This document shows positions 11,303 through 24,126 of a stretch of 64,000 nt of DNA, one piece after another (the first letter of the stretch is position 1; each line of letters starts with the position of its first letter). The DNA comes from Taiwanofungus camphoratus (Eukaryota; Basidiomycota; Agaricomycetes; Polyporales; Taiwanofungaceae): positions 1,364,001-1,428,000 of the forward strand of contig CP021224.1 in NCBI GenBank assembly GCA_003999685.1, written 5' to 3'. The translations under genes and the position numbers were made by a program. The notes beneath the pieces are model-generated. The model did no database searches and had not been told where the DNA came from. It worked only from the letters and a program-made list of their open reading frames with translations.

Positions 11303-13097
11303 CTATGCCGTGCCGAGCAAGGAACTGAACAGCCCGTCAATCTGCTCGTCATGCCAAGCTCCCTGAGCCACAGGAACAGGTACCATGAAGTTCTGGAGCT
11401 TCGGGTGCACTTCGTATCGCAGCTTCCTCCCCTTGCTGGCTTTGGTGTCGACCTTGAGCTTGCGCTTTGCCTTCTTCTCCCGCTGTTGCGCCACCCAGTC
11501 CTGGTCTCCGGCTTGAGAATCATTGCCTCCACGAGCTTTTATAACATCTCTGAGAAGCTGCTGGTAGAAGTCGAGGTCGTCGAAGACTTCTGGGTCTTCA
11601 CGGTCTTCAGCGTCAACGTCATCTACAGCTGGCTTGTTGAAGTTGTCACCAGACCCTAGGCGCGCGCCTTTGCTCCTCTGCGTTCTGGTCCTACTGAGTA
11701 GTTTCCCGCCCTCGGTTCTGAGCATTTCGTCCACCATGCTCACAACGCCAATCTTCCCTTTATCGTCCTTGTTGAAGGAGTTCCGGTTGCCGAGAAGGAC
11801 GCTAGGTGCAACTGCCTGCACTTTGGCAGACCACTTAGCTAGCGTGTGAACGAGATGTGCATGCCAGCTAGCTTCGAGCGTAGAAGCTGAGGAAGACAGG
11901 TCACGTAGGTGTTCTGAGTAGTCATGAGGAGCAGTCTCGTCGTCTACCCTTCGATGTTTACGCGGAGGGGCAGAGACCGATTCGTTATGTTCAAGAAGGC
12001 TCTGCAACAAAGCTCAGTATCGTCATACTACCTGAAATTAGAAGACACACCTCTTGTAGTATAAACAATTCTTCGGAAAGTGCGGCAGCTTCTCCGAGCA
12101 TGCTTTCGAGAGAATCAAGCACTGATTGATGGCTTGCATAGGACTGTAGTTGCGTATTCTAGTAATGTGAACACATCGATAAGCATCATGCTCACTGCAC
12201 ATGAAAATTGACTTGCGAACATACAACCGGCAGTCTGTTCGCGGCATTGGCAACTTTTTGAAGTTGTATGCGCGCGTCAAGCAAGGTATCCCAAAGTGTC
12301 TACGTGTGAATTGAAAACATTCAATCAAGGTCGTGTAAGCCGGTAAAAAAGAATTGCACGGTGGCGCACAATTTGACGGGAGACAGCTTTCCCTTTCTGT
12401 CGGTCATCTTCACGAGTCTTACGAAGAGTAGACGCAAGGTTGCCATTCCATTGTGACTCGCCCTCGTCCCCACACCGGCTAGGAAGCACCTTCGACTGTG
12501 TGGAATCCGCTTCATCAGATGGTAACTTGGCACGCGTGGGCCTCGCCTCCTCTTCGTCATTGGTATCGGATGTGTCGTTTTCCTCTGAGTCGGATGGGTC
12601 CTCGTCTTCGTCCCGGCTTGGTGGAAACTCGTCGAAGGAACCCTCCTCATGGTCGCTCTCTATCTCTTCATCTTTGAGCAGTTGCTTGCGTGTGGTACGA
12701 ACACCATCATACTTTGGATCGGACACCCTTTCGTGGAGTTTACGTATTACAGACGGCCTGCAACGTCAGATGCAGAATACGCATGAGGTACCTCCTGGTT
12801 ATGTGGACATGAAAGCTGCTCACGCGACATCGACATAGTGTTCCCTCGCAGCAGAATTATCGATGGCAGATGGATCTTCCGAGTAGACACCCGCTTGCAC
12901 GTCTTCAGGATCAAGGTCTGATGATCGACTCTATTCAGCGATGTCCCACACGAGGACATGACAGGTACAGACATACCGATAGGAGCAGGTTTAGATAGCT
13001 CAGCCAGCTGTTGGGCGAGAGAGAGACCTGAAGAAAATGTGTGATTGAGTGAAATGACCAAATCACGAGCCCACTCGATCGAGGACTTACGCGACAT
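11303..13097 (-). CDS. bfr2: Bfr2/AATF ribosome biogenesis factor (TRAUB domain)
   Basis: Family role: nucleolar component of the small-subunit processome needed for early 18S pre-rRNA processing. The N-terminus MSRLSLAQQLAELSKPAPI is restored by a phase-1 intron directly after the seventh coding base (exon 1 is only ATGTCGC). A DVDPED...acidic stretch and EESD/DE-rich tracts follow. The AATF region has KLHERVSDPKYDGVRTTRK, FLxLWDTLLDARIQLQK, SWHAHLVHTLAKWSAKVQ and the C-terminal TRAUB block DFYQQLLRDVIKAR...KLRYEVHPKLQNFM. The protein ends FSSLLGTA, close to the family's usual ending. It converges with POL3 and diverges from the acidic gene at 13756. Confidence 0.93.
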
Positions 13098-13755
13098 GTT
13101 GTGTTTTCGACCACCTATGTCGCGGAGAGAGTGGCGAGCTTTTGTCCTTCGCCTGTCGAACTAAATGGCCGTCGTGTTTTCCGAGCGAATAAATCTAGAA
13201 TAAAGATATGATTAATTTGATGAGGCGAGGCTGTGGTGAGGCGACTGAACGAGCACGCGCGCAAAATACTCAGCCGCGGCTGTTTCAGCTGTTTTCGGTT
13301 GCGAAGCCGTCTCGCTGAGTCCCACACTTTCCTCGGAGCATTTTGCGCTTCACCCACCACCATCTTCGCCCTCCGGCAACACTCAGCCAACCTGGATAAC
13401 CATTCGAAAACCAAATGTTTGATTCCTGCAAACAATGGCAAAAAAGAGCATCATGTCAAGTATGTTGTCCTTTATTGCATTCTCGACCGACCCCCATTTT
13501 TGTCCCGCCGCTTGTTACGCTTCCGAGAACCTTTCACACTACGTCTGGATTGTAACTGCGTGTTCGCCTGACGGTCTGGCCTTGATTTGATTGCTCTTAT
13601 CTTCGATAATCCGTCTGTATGTGATCTCGTGTGTTTAACTCGCACAGTACACGATCCCTCAGGAACACCTTCATATTACCTGCCTCAGTCTCTGTATTGT
13701 ATGAGGGTGGCATTGATCGTCCCTTCCAGATCCTCCAAAGCAACAAGCTCCCTCA
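13098..13755. promoter_or_regulatory. Bidirectional intergenic promoter region
   Basis: This 658-bp gap separates two divergent genes (Bfr2 on the minus strand, the acidic protein on the plus strand). It is pyrimidine-rich on the plus strand approaching 13756, as is common upstream of basidiomycete starts. No gene, RNA or clear operator was recognised. Short open frames on both strands look like chance. Confidence 0.45.
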
Positions 13756-16678
13756 ATGTCGCCTTCTCATACCAATACCGTAGGCGCCGTAACAGGCGCA
13801 AACCTTCTCTCTCCGGAAGACGACGACGACGACATATGCCCTGTCTGCGAGAGCGAGTGCACCTGTCAAAACAGAGTAAATCCCACGCAGAGCGGCAGAG
13901 ACAGCGCACTCGTTCCTTCGGCTCCCTCTATATCTATTTCAAACGCCTCTGCTACCAGCGCGTCACCAGCGCAGACTACTGGTCTGCAAACGCTCAAAAT
14001 CAAGTTCACCCTACCTTCCAATCTGAAGTTCCGCAAACAGCCCAATGCAGACCATCAAGTACACAATGCCAATATTACTCAGAACGGGGTACGCCTCGAC
14101 GTCTCATCCCCCGAGGCAACCCAGTCGCTAGCCAGTTCGGTTCCCACCGGCATCAATTCCATGCCACAACATTTAGCGCTCGGTATTCTCGATCCCACTG
14201 CTCCGAAACGGAGAGGCCGCCCCTCCAAGGCAGTGGTTGCTGCCCGGGAAGCAGCCAAAGCTGCACTAGCAGAAGCGCAGCCCGCCTCTGGCGGGGACAC
14301 TGGTCAGTCACACGACGCCGCGCAACTGCCATCTGGTCATGTAGGCAAGAGCGTTACCCCATTACGTACTCTCGTCAACGCCAAACAGGCAGCCAACTAC
14401 GATGTTACGAAACAGAAACCAGCACCGGCGAAGAATGCTCAGAAATCCAAGGACAGGATCACCACCGTCCGTAAAGGTGGTTCCACCAAGAATCTTGTCA
14501 AAAATGCTGTTGCCCATCTACCGCTAGCCGACTTCAGCGACGATGCCCACTCAGACAGGTTCCCAACTTTCGTTTCCGCAGCATCTACATCGACGCATAG
14601 CAGTTCTTCGGAATCTTCAGAGTCAGAGTCAGAGCTATCGTCCCTGGATTCGGAGATCGAAGCAGAAGAGATCAATTTCTTAATCCGCGGCGACAGAGCT
14701 AAGACACTTACGAGGCAACAACTAGCTAATGAAGGAGAGCCTGGCAGATATGACCACGCAAGTACTAATAATTGGGAGATTCGACCTAGGAAGAAGAGCG
14801 TAGGGCTGGAAGGAGATGCAGACTCGGACAGTGGTAACACGAGTGACGACGAGGATGGCCTCAGTGAGGATAGCGACAAGGATGACGAAGAAGATATGGA
14901 GGCCGATACCGAGGGAGATGGACCAGTGAAATCTGAATTCGATGAGACTAGCAGCAGGTTTGGTGTTAGTTTCGGCGGAGATAGGACGGGTTGGAGCGAC
15001 GACGAGGAGTCTTCATTCGATGCTGACCTATTCTTCGCGAATCTTGACGGCTCTTCTGATTCCGACTCATCTTCCGCTGAGTTGCACGGAGACGAAGATG
15101 GCGACTCAATATCGGATATGGACTTGTCAGCTTCACTGTCTGCCGACGAAGAGGACGCATTGCTCTTAATGGACGTTGATCCATCAGTGCAAGTGCGTCG
15201 GCGGGACGGAGAATATGAGTTCGGGCTTGAACTCGATGGCCTCTCGTTCGGTTGGGACCAGGCTTTATTTGCAAGTAATCGGCCGCGAGACATATTTGAT
15301 GTCGATTTCGATCTTCGGACCATGAATGCAGACATCGAGATGCGGGCAGCGAGAGAAGAGTGTAGCTCTGACACTGAAGATCAGTCGGCAACAATGGACG
15401 AGATGCTACTGGAGGAAAGTGACGGTGAGACCACTGAGGACGAGCTAGTTGACTCTAACGGCCTACCTAATCCCCGTGCCATGATGCTTTTCCGCTGGCC
15501 AAGCACTGTGTCTGCCATCAATCCTCTGTCGACTATGAGTCCTCCCCCTCCCCCTGCACTGCCAAATGCGTCTGAGAGCGTGCGTATCGCTCTCGCCTCA
15601 TTTCCCGCTCACCAGAGCTCTCCTTTACCGACGCCGGCAGATATTCTTGCTGGAAAAATCTCAATGGATGATTTGGAGGACATCGAGATGGACAAAGGTG
15701 CGACAACTCCATATGTAGTAAATCAAAGGAGCAGGGGTGGGGTTCCTGCGATGGGCGAGTTCGTTACTAGCCCGCAGACCATGCAAGGATCTGCTGTCAT
15801 TGATGGAAAGGGGGCCAGCATTCCGAGTCCCTTTCCGAGAACCAAGGTTCCCAACAAGAGGCACAGACCGACCACTGAGCAGAGCAGCAACGGATCTACT
15901 TCAGCTGTAGGTTTTTATAACTGTATTTATCTAGGACGAGTCGAACTTATATATTATACTCGTGTAGGCTGAGCTACCTAGTGACTCAGTGCAGTCGGCC
16001 TCGCTTCAATCCTCGGATGAAACTTTAACACAATCTCAGAAGCAGCCGTCAGAGATGTCACCCACAGACGCCATCGACCTTGATGATGTTCTCGATTCTT
16101 CCTTCTTGGATTCATCTCCGGTACACCGCGACCATGATGTACAGGAGCAAGAGCAAGCGGTTGCGACTCCCACCGGAACACATATTAGGAGCCTCAGCCG
16201 ATGGGATCGCATCCCCATGGCCGCATTCCGGAGAACGCGCGAAGCGGCCATCGGAACTAACATAGAAGGATCGGCGTCGGACACTGGGCTCAGTGTATAC
16301 GGTGGCATGAGTGCTATGATAGGCAGCCCCATGTTTGTGCACTCTAAATCAAACGACAAGAAGTCTGGCTCGGCGAAGAAGCGCTCCAAAGTCAAAGGCC
16401 CGAACTCGGTAATAATATCACCTGTCCTGATACCGACGCGTGACGGCGACAGGACTCCCACCTCTCCGAGTCCTCACCACATGCAAGGCAGGTCCAAAAG
16501 GGAAGTGCGAAGGGAAAAAGCGATGATGAAGCGGAAGATGCTGGCTAAGCCCGCGCAGCACCGGCATCAGCAGCAGTACCGTCCACATCATCACCATCCT
16601 AACCACAAAAGCCGTGCATCGAGTTCCATGCAACGTAGCGGTCACTTCGGATCGACCTCCCCATCGTTCGGTTTGTAA
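13756..16678 (+). CDS. Large acidic nuclear protein, possibly CRF1/IFH1-like coactivator
   Basis: About 950 residues from two exons joined across a 61-bp intron (15907-15967). Seen: an N-terminal acidic DDDDDICPVCESECTC cysteine motif; an AT-hook-like KRRGRPSKA near residue 155; long Ser/Asp/Glu tracts; a conserved-looking block with DVDFDLRTM, ESDGETTEDELVD and NPRAMMLFRWP; and a basic His-rich tail. The GETTEDELV-LP arrangement recalls the FHB region of Ifh1/Crf1, co-regulators that bind the forkhead factor Fhl1 at ribosomal protein genes. That assignment is inference from memory and could be wrong. What is certain is an intact, low-complexity, probably nuclear protein. The antisense open frames are its shadows. 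Confidence 0.8.
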
Positions 16679-17206
16679 AGATGTGTCGTTCAAAGGTGTC
16701 CATGGTAAACAAACCCCTTTGAGACTCGACTCCAATTGTATATTCAGCTCACCCGATTTCATCGCGGACTGTAAGGCAACTGTCATTGTCGCTACTTTGT
16801 CGTTCTTTGTAGTCTCTCCTTCGGTATTCCTCAATCTCATACTTCCCAATCCACTGTCGTCCTTCGAAACTTGCTTGGCGTAATTCCGCTCCCCATCTGT
16901 CTTATTTGATTCCAGCGCTGTATCTTGCAACGAAATGAAATAATATTCCTGATAAGTTTGTGTCCGTGCCTAGTAAGAGTGCAGATCTATGGTTGTACTT
17001 ATAACACCGGGTCTCGACTGCCGTGATCGGTGTAAAATAAGGCGCCCAGGGAGACGCGTGACGCGCACTGGCATGAACTGCGGGTGGGCCTTGCAAGTTG
17101 TAGCTGTCCGTCGTGAACAAGGACAAGGACGACCATAAGCACCTGTGTACAGGCGACTGTAGGCTCGTTTTGTACGACATACTGAACTTTGTCTTGTCGT
17201 TCCACG
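16679..17206. other. Intergenic gap before snx41
   Basis: This 528-bp gap lies between two plus-strand genes. It holds the terminator region of the upstream acidic gene and the promoter of Snx41. No gene or distinctive element was seen. Confidence 0.45.
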
Positions 17207-19342
17207 ATGGAGGCGTTCGAAGATGACAATCCCTTCGAGACGGAGCCGGAGCATATCCCCTCCGACACATCTTCCTCGTCAAAGGTTGCTGTATCAGAGC
17301 CCTCTTCGCCTCCTTCTCAACCATCTCGCATTCTCACCTCACCGCCAATGTCTCCTCCTGCGAAGCGACCGACCTTTCCATCCTCAGGTTCTCATAGACA
17401 GCCTCAGACATACAAGAGTGACTTCTGCTGCACGCGAGACCAGTGGCTGCACTCTGGTGAAGACGTAGAGATACTGGTGAGCGAGGACACTTATCTACCT
17501 TCCGTCGTCGTTCATTGATTGACTACTACAATGGGCCTCATGTATTATCCAGATAACAGATGCACTGAAGACAACAGTTAATTCGACCACCCCTTACATC
17601 ACTTATAGTATTCGGGCGGGTGTATGTACCTGTTCTACCATGTTTCTACGTTCGCTTTTGACTCTTAAAGAGTAGACCGCGGAAGCGCACCACAGGTACT
17701 CGGAGTTCGAGTCTTTGCGATCAAATCTCGTCAAGCTCTATCCGACCCTCATTATCCCGCCAATACCATCCAAGCAGACGATTGGCGACTATGCCGTGAA
17801 GCAGGCTAAAGCGAAGGAGGATGCTGCCATGATTGCGCGCCGCAAGCGCATGCTACAGACTTTTCTTAATCGCATCGCGCGGCACCCCATTCTTTCGAAC
17901 GAGCATGTCTTTCACCGATTCCTGGACGGCGAAGTCTCGTGGGTACGTTCAAAGCCCTACAATCAGCTTCAGGTTGATTTTGACCGTCGAACAACATTCG
18001 CCTTATACAGACAGAAGTCCTGCATTCTCCTCCTCTCTCATTACTCCCGAAGAATATCCTGAAGGCGCCTTCACATAACCCAACTGACCAGGCCGTGGCA
18101 CAAGCGTATGCCGCACTGCCGAGCCCGTCCACTGGACACCCTTTGCGACGACCGGACCAGCGATTCCTCGATTCGGAGGTGTTTACGAACAAGTTCGCGG
18201 CCCATCTCAGTGGTCCAATGGAGAAGGTGACGCGACGAACGTTAAAACGATGGTCTGACTTTGCCCAGGATCATGCAGAGTTAGGTGCCACTCTGAATGG
18301 CTTCAGCCTGAACGAGACTGGTCAGTTGTCGACTGCCCTCGAAAAGACAGGACAAGCCATCGATACAACTTACATGTCGACAACAGGGCTGGTATGTCTG
18401 CAACACTTTATATCTGTCATGTCCATAGCCAAGGACTACCCAACAGGTACAAGAATTCGAGCAGAACTGGGCCGAGCCACTGCACGAGTACAGCCAGTTC
18501 GCGACCATCATCAAGAAGCTGCTCACTTATCGGCACCAAAAGCACGTGCAATACGAACTGACACAGGACACACTTGAGGCGAAGCGCGAGCAGCTTGATG
18601 AGCTCGAGAAGAGCGAGCGCGAGGCGCGACGGCTCGAGGAGGCGCTCAGCCAGGGGCGTGTAAGCAGCTTGAGCGCGTCTCGCATGCAAAGCGAGAGTGG
18701 GCCTGGCTCTGTAGAGGGGACTGTGGACGCAAGAGACGAAGATGAGCCAGATACGCCCCAGCCGGACCCATCAGTCTACCTTCCGCCGCATCCGGGCCCA
18801 CACCCCGTTAGACGGAGAGTGCCCGGGATGGGGCTCCTGAGTGCGTTGAGCTATACACTACATGGGATGATGGATGTGGATCCCGAGACCGCACGGCGGA
18901 ATAACATAACAAAGACAAGGGAAACAATCTCCCAGGTACGTCCTGTCGCTCATACCTGTCATCAACAGTCTTTTGATCCGTGTCCGTCCAGTTGGAAGAC
19001 GCACTTCATCTGTCTGCGCAAGACTTGAAGTATTCAAGCTCGACAATCCAGGCTGATCTGGACCGCTTTCAGCGGCAGAAGGTTGCAGACTTGCGGGAGA
19101 TGGCGATCAGTATGGCAAGAAGTCATCGAGATTGGTGCAAGAAGGTGAGGCACATATTAGGATTTGCGTCGACATTGCATTCTGACGTTGTTTTCATCTC
19201 CCAGAATCTCGCAGCATGGGAAGAAGCGAAGGCCGAGATCGCCAAAATCCCGGACCACCCAAATCGGTTACCAGACGAGGCCGTGAATGGCAAAACCGCA
19301 GTCAACAGACGAGACTCCACTGCGACTATCAATGGACGTTGA
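17207..19342 (+). CDS. snx41: Sorting nexin Snx41/Atg20 family (PX-BAR)
   Basis: Peripheral endosomal protein that retrieves cargo from early endosomes to the Golgi and supports selective autophagy together with Snx4. The N-terminus is disordered and Ser/Pro-rich. The PX domain runs from about residue 70: VEILITDALKTT...PYITYSIRAG, then HRYSEFESLRSNLVKLYP and IIPPIPSKQ, the RYSEF arginine being a PI3P ligand in this family. The C-terminal BAR-like region has long amphipathic helices (SEVFTNKFAAHLSGPMEKV, a DTLEAKREQLDELEKSERE coiled coil, and DLREMAISMARSHRDWCKK). About seven short introns are present. The start at MEAFEDDNPFE matches the acidic fungal N-terminus. Snx41 and Atg20 are hard to separate without a tree. 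Confidence 0.88.
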
Positions 19343-19860
19343 GAGGAACCAAGGTACACACGAAGCTGATGATATAACGAACACCCCCGGAAGGAGTGGG
19401 ACTTTGATTCACCTGATTGACCTTGTTCATGCCTACATACACATTCCTGACGCACTGCATTCTTCGCTACGCTACTTTGTATACAGTATATTCCCTTGTG
19501 ACCGTCATTTACCAACCGTCTTGCATCGCTTATTCTTTTGAGTTTAAGCTCTGATATTCTGAGGCACGTGGCATTCGCATGTAAGTGCTTTTGGGCTTTA
19601 CGGTCCCCGCATTATCAAGTAGAGGTAGTTCACGTCTTCGTACAAGTTTCAAGGATTGTTGCCAGCTTCAAGACACATACAATAGTAAGGACTTCAGTGA
19701 GCTTCAGGGAGAAACAAGCGAGCAAGAAGGTTGTCCAGCACGGCGATGTCCGAGAGGGTGGATATGAAGTAGCTGCTATATAGAGCTCAAGTGCAATACA
19801 ACTTGGATATTCGTGATGGGGGTGCTCTGCCCTGCCTAAGTTCCTCCGTCTATCTCCATC
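19343..19860. other. Intergenic gap snx41 / CUE-CCCH-Smr gene
   Basis: This 518-bp gap lies between two plus-strand genes. The final 60 bp are pyrimidine-rich before the ATG at 19861. No coding or structural signal was found. Confidence 0.4.
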
Positions 19861-22800
19861 ATGCTCGCCGCTCCCACTATCTCGATTCCTCTCCCGTCTA
19901 ATGGTCTTTCCGACTTGTCAAGTGAGGATACCGCCCCCAAGTTCCCCCATACTCGTGCCCAGCTCTCCGCAATCGCCCGGCATTACAAGCCCTCGGACTT
20001 CTACGAGGGCGATCCTGATGGCGAGGATCCACGTATCAGCTCGGCCTTGGTTGCCAGAGTAGCCGGTTTGCTTGACAACGAGCATGAGGATGAGCTCAAG
20101 TCTCTCCTCAAAAATACCTTCGGCCAGTCCATAGAAGAAGAAGAGGTGAGCGATTCTTGACATTCTCGATCACTGGGCACATTGCATCGTCCTCGATGTT
20201 TGAGCGTGAATCAGGCATGCTTGTAAACCGGTAGTGACCTCGAACGCGGTTCTACTCTTCGACAGCACTGTATAGACATGGTTGTGTCGACCGTCTGATC
20301 GGCCAGCGCCAGTGCTGGGCATTGATAGCTCATAATGCGAACCTCCCGGCACTCACGTTCGTCAGGGTCGACCTTCGACCAGCCAGTGTGGTGTTTCGCG
20401 ATGCAGTCTGGATACGGAGATATGCCTGCTTTATTGCGTGGTTATCGGATATCACAATTCCGCCAGGCCTGCATACGCTGCGCGACACTGATATACGCGC
20501 GTGTGGTTGATACCGAATGGGATCGCATAATTCGAATGCACAAGTTAGAAGGAGCGGTTCCGCATGCTTTGTATGTCCTTGCTGTCCCGATTTGATACTA
20601 CTCTGTACAACCCTCCGACGTTCAGATTATCTGGATGACAGCACCGGCGTGTACCATCTTTACGGACAATCCACCAATCTGCTCATGACGGTCCGGTTGT
20701 TGCTAGAATCTTTGTGGTCGATCGTTTCGACAGCGCCTGAGGTCTGCTGCTTCCGAGGTTGTCAGAGGATTGGCTAGCTTCGAGTGAGGGCTTATGGCTC
20801 ATTGAGATGGGAGTCTAATTTCGGAGCTGTTTCTGGACCTATCACTTTCTTTGCTTCTTGCTCTCTCCCTCTGAAATCTCATCCTTGTGTGGCATAAAAA
20901 TTCTTGATTTCAACATACTGCTTGTTCCCGATGATGTGTATTTCCAATGCTGATTTATGCACATATTCAGCTCGAACAGCATGTCTTGGATCTTATGCAC
21001 AAGCACAGGGACGATGCTGACAATGTTCCATTTTTCTTCCTGACCCCGACTCGGCGTCCCGTCTCGCGCCCTTCCTCTCGCGCATCTTCTCACTCCGCGC
21101 GTCTCATCCCCAGACCAGACACACCCAACTCTGCACCTAGTTCACCACTGGCTATGATCTTTCGTAGACCCCACACACCTCTCACCTCGCCGCTGGGTAC
21201 GCAAGCTCAGGCATCGTCATACATCTCCGTGCGTAGCGAGTCTCCCGGTACTTCACCCATGATTGCGCATGCACAGTTTGCTGCCAGTCTACCCGCCTCT
21301 CCCATTGGGTCTCCCCGTTCCCTGAATGCGAAGGCGTCCGAATTCAAACCAATTCCACGACCACTTTCAGCAGCATCTTCGAACCCTGGATCCTTAGCCG
21401 CGCTTAGAGCGGAAACGCCGTCGCCAGATCTTTGGGCTCATAACCCACAACGGCCCACTTCAAAGCTGGCGATAGCAGCCCCCCTTACCCCAGATAGTAC
21501 ACTACTGCCTCCTAGTCGTGCAGTCACACCGAGCTCGTCTCTGCGCTCTTCATTGCGTCCTGAAGATCAAGATGAAGAAGAAGACCCATTTGATCCATTT
21601 GCGGCGAGCCACATACCTCGCTCATTCCACCCTTTGACCACCGAGCTAGACGACCCTTGGACGAAATCTCCAATGTCAGTTTCTTCTATGTCTACCGATA
21701 AAACGCGTTTGAATACTCCTAACAGCGGTGAACAGCTGCCAAAGTCACTTAGCTCCCAATCCGGGCTGTCCGGGTCGCAGGACGGTGAGGATCTGGATCC
21801 GGAGGCGGCGGCGATGCTGACGGACGGAATGACGCCGTTCGACGTGCTGAGCTCCGTATTCGGGGCGACGCTCGCGCCGTCAGAATTAGAAGAGGCACTA
21901 GCAACTAACGGATACGACTTTGACCGTGCCATGACATGGCTTGTCGACCGCTCAATGGCGGCATCGCCTCCGGTCGCGCCCCAGCCGCGAATTCAGTCCA
22001 TGGGAAATAGAGTAATGATGGTTTCACGAGAAGGGCAGAACGGCTCAGTCCGTGGTGGTCGTGGTGGGTATGGCCCCGTCGGAGGACCAGGTGCCCGGAA
22101 CGGCGCGCGGTTTGTCAACGGGCGGTCCGTGCCAGGCGGGAACAGAGTGTGCAGGTATTTCCTCGCGGGCGAGTGTCTGCGTGCGGATTGCCGCTTCAGG
22201 TCAGTATTCATGCTTTGATTACAGCGTTTGACACTAGACTCAACGTCCTCGCTCATCCAGTCATGACCTCGAGCGCGCCTTGTGCCGCTTCTGGCTGCGT
22301 GGCATGTGTGCGAAGGGTGATGCATGCGAGTTCCTGCACCACCTTCCCAAAGACATCGATGTCTCTGGACTCACTCAAGCGATGGCGCGCACAGATGTCA
22401 GCGCTAATGTGCCGGAAAATGGGCGAAGTGCATCCCCGGATGAGTTCCCCACACTCAACTATGCCCACTCTGGCGATACTGGTAGGACCGGACGAGGCGG
22501 ATTCCGCTACGGCCGTGACAATGGCCCGTACCATGACCCCGGACGCACTAGGTTTGCGGCGGCAGTGAAGAGGCCTGCCCCGGTTGCTCCTCTAGTTGCA
22601 GCTGCTGCTTCGCAGGTCCAGTCACCGAAAGATCCAGCGCTCATTGTAGCACGTCGGGAGGCTATGGGCACAGCTGGCGAGCCACTGCATCATAACGCTG
22701 CAATTGTTGCACCGAAACCGTCCCCTAGGCTGAAGCTGCGCCCTCCGACGTTGCTGCCGACGTTGCCCACAGGAGAATCTGTAAATAGCCTCTATATGGC

Positions 22801-23591
22801 TTACCGGTCAAGGTCAGTTGGATTTGGATGAATTTTCCGCGATGTTTACTTAACTGGAATGCAGAGCTCTGCGTCTTGGAGCTGCGCGGAATGCATGTCT
22901 CTCACGCGCTGCGGATGCGTGGAGAAGAGGTGATGGCGCAGCTGCTAAGCGCTTCAGCAGGGAGGGGCATGACTTGAATGCCAAGATGAGTGCGGAGATG
23001 GTCGAGGCAGCTGGGAAGCTCGTACGAGAGCGTGCACGGATGGCTGAACAAGCTGTGCGTTCTCGAGACGCGTCTTGGTCGGATGACTATGGCGACAGGA
23101 CAGCTCGAGGACGTATCATGGGGGCTGGACTTGGTGTGTGCTTGGGAGTTGCAAGCCAGAGTGTCGATGGTGAGGGTAAGAAGTTGACGCCAGAAGAAAG
23201 AACAGAAGCCATGCTGGACCTGCACGGCCTGCACTCGGCTGAGGCGACAGAAGTCCTGGAAGAGTTCTTACTCGCGGTACGTCTCGCTTATGGTGATAAA
23301 GAGGCTACGAGTCCCCACATATGCATACATCTTACAGCTCGAGCGCGAACATTTCTACGGATTAGGTGAAGTTTTTGGTCCCATGACTCAAGTTCTAATT
23401 CCTCTGACAACATGCCTCCTGTAGCTTATCTGGTCGTTGGGGAGGAGAAGCATACAGGGACGCAGGACCCCGCCCGTGGCACGTCCCGGGCACGTCTTGC
23501 AACCGGGGTACGCGAATGGCTGCACCTCTGGGGTTATCCCTGGAGCGAGCGGGACGGTGTGGTTTGGGTTGATCCTTTGACACACGCATGA
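19861..23591 (+). CDS. CUE-like, CCCH zinc-finger, DUF1771 and Smr domain protein
   Basis: Domains in order: an N-terminal helical region (DLSSEDTAPKF...LSAIARHYKPSDFYEGD); a long Ser/Pro-rich linker; a CUE/UBA-like helix bundle (MTPFDVLSSVFG...LEEALATNGYDFDRAMTWL); two CCCH fingers, CRYFLAGECLRADCRFRH and CRFWLRGMCAKGDACEFLH; a DUF1771-type helical region (ADAWRRGDGAAAKRFSREG); and an Smr domain starting LDLHGLHSAEA and ending near YPWSERDGVVWVD. Smr proteins with CUE domains, such as yeast Cue2, act as endonucleases on colliding ribosomes in no-go decay. The role here is inferred from architecture. Unusually, exon 1 is separated from exon 2 by an intron of about 826 bp; the other introns are near 60 bp. 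Confidence 0.88.
20145..20970 (+). other. Exceptionally long intron (about 826 bp)
   Basis: The donor is GTGAGC after ...SIEEEE and the acceptor is TATTCAG before LEQHVLDLM. Most introns in the window are 50-65 bp. The intron contains only short frames with stops in all phases and no recognisable domain, and no convincing snoRNA boxes or tRNA. Either there is an unseen alternative exon or the intron holds regulatory or inserted sequence. Confidence 0.6.
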
Positions 23592-24126
23592 CAACTGTGG
23601 AGATTTATTTGAATGTTGTGATCAGCTGATGGGGGGTTGTCGGATGACGAATGCACAGTTGGATATGGTAATTGAGGTTTCAGAAGGATAAAGAAGACTT
23701 GTATGCTTTTAGTGTGTAGATATCGAAAAACACGGATGTACGTATAGAATACCAAACTCTTTTCATATAAATTAGTGTCGTGCCACTGCCAGTTAGGGTG
23801 GGTTTTGTTGGCCTTGGGAATTGTCATGGTGTCTTCCTTAGAAACCTGTTGATTGATCCGGCGGCGGGAGTCGCATGTGGTCTTGGCTCACAAATCGGCC
23901 TCAGTCGAAACATTGCACGCGGATGGTTGTAACCGCGTCGTCGCGTCTGTGGCTGAGGGATCTCGCACAATCTCTTTTGTATCGCATCGCCACGAGCGGC
24001 CGCGCTGGCACAGTAACCAAAGCGTCGACAAGGGTTGAAGGGCGTCCAGTGCCAGCATTGGCGTTAATTCTCGTTCTGTCTCATTTCCTCGTTCTGTACC
24101 GTTCACATTGAATAACGACTGTCACT
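23592..24126. other. Intergenic gap
   Basis: This 535-bp gap lies between two plus-strand genes. Its first part is AT-rich (3' UTR and terminator) and the last 150 bp are mixed with pyrimidine runs before the ATG at 24127. No other feature was seen. Confidence 0.4.

Noticed and set aside
14439-15374. 311-codon minus-strand frame rich in Ser
   Set aside because: It is antisense to the acidic Ser/Asp/Glu tracts of the 13756-16678 gene; repetitive codons create a mirror open frame.
20160-20960. snoRNA or small gene within the long intron
   Set aside because: No convincing C/D or H/ACA box arrangement and no coding frame with domain character was seen.
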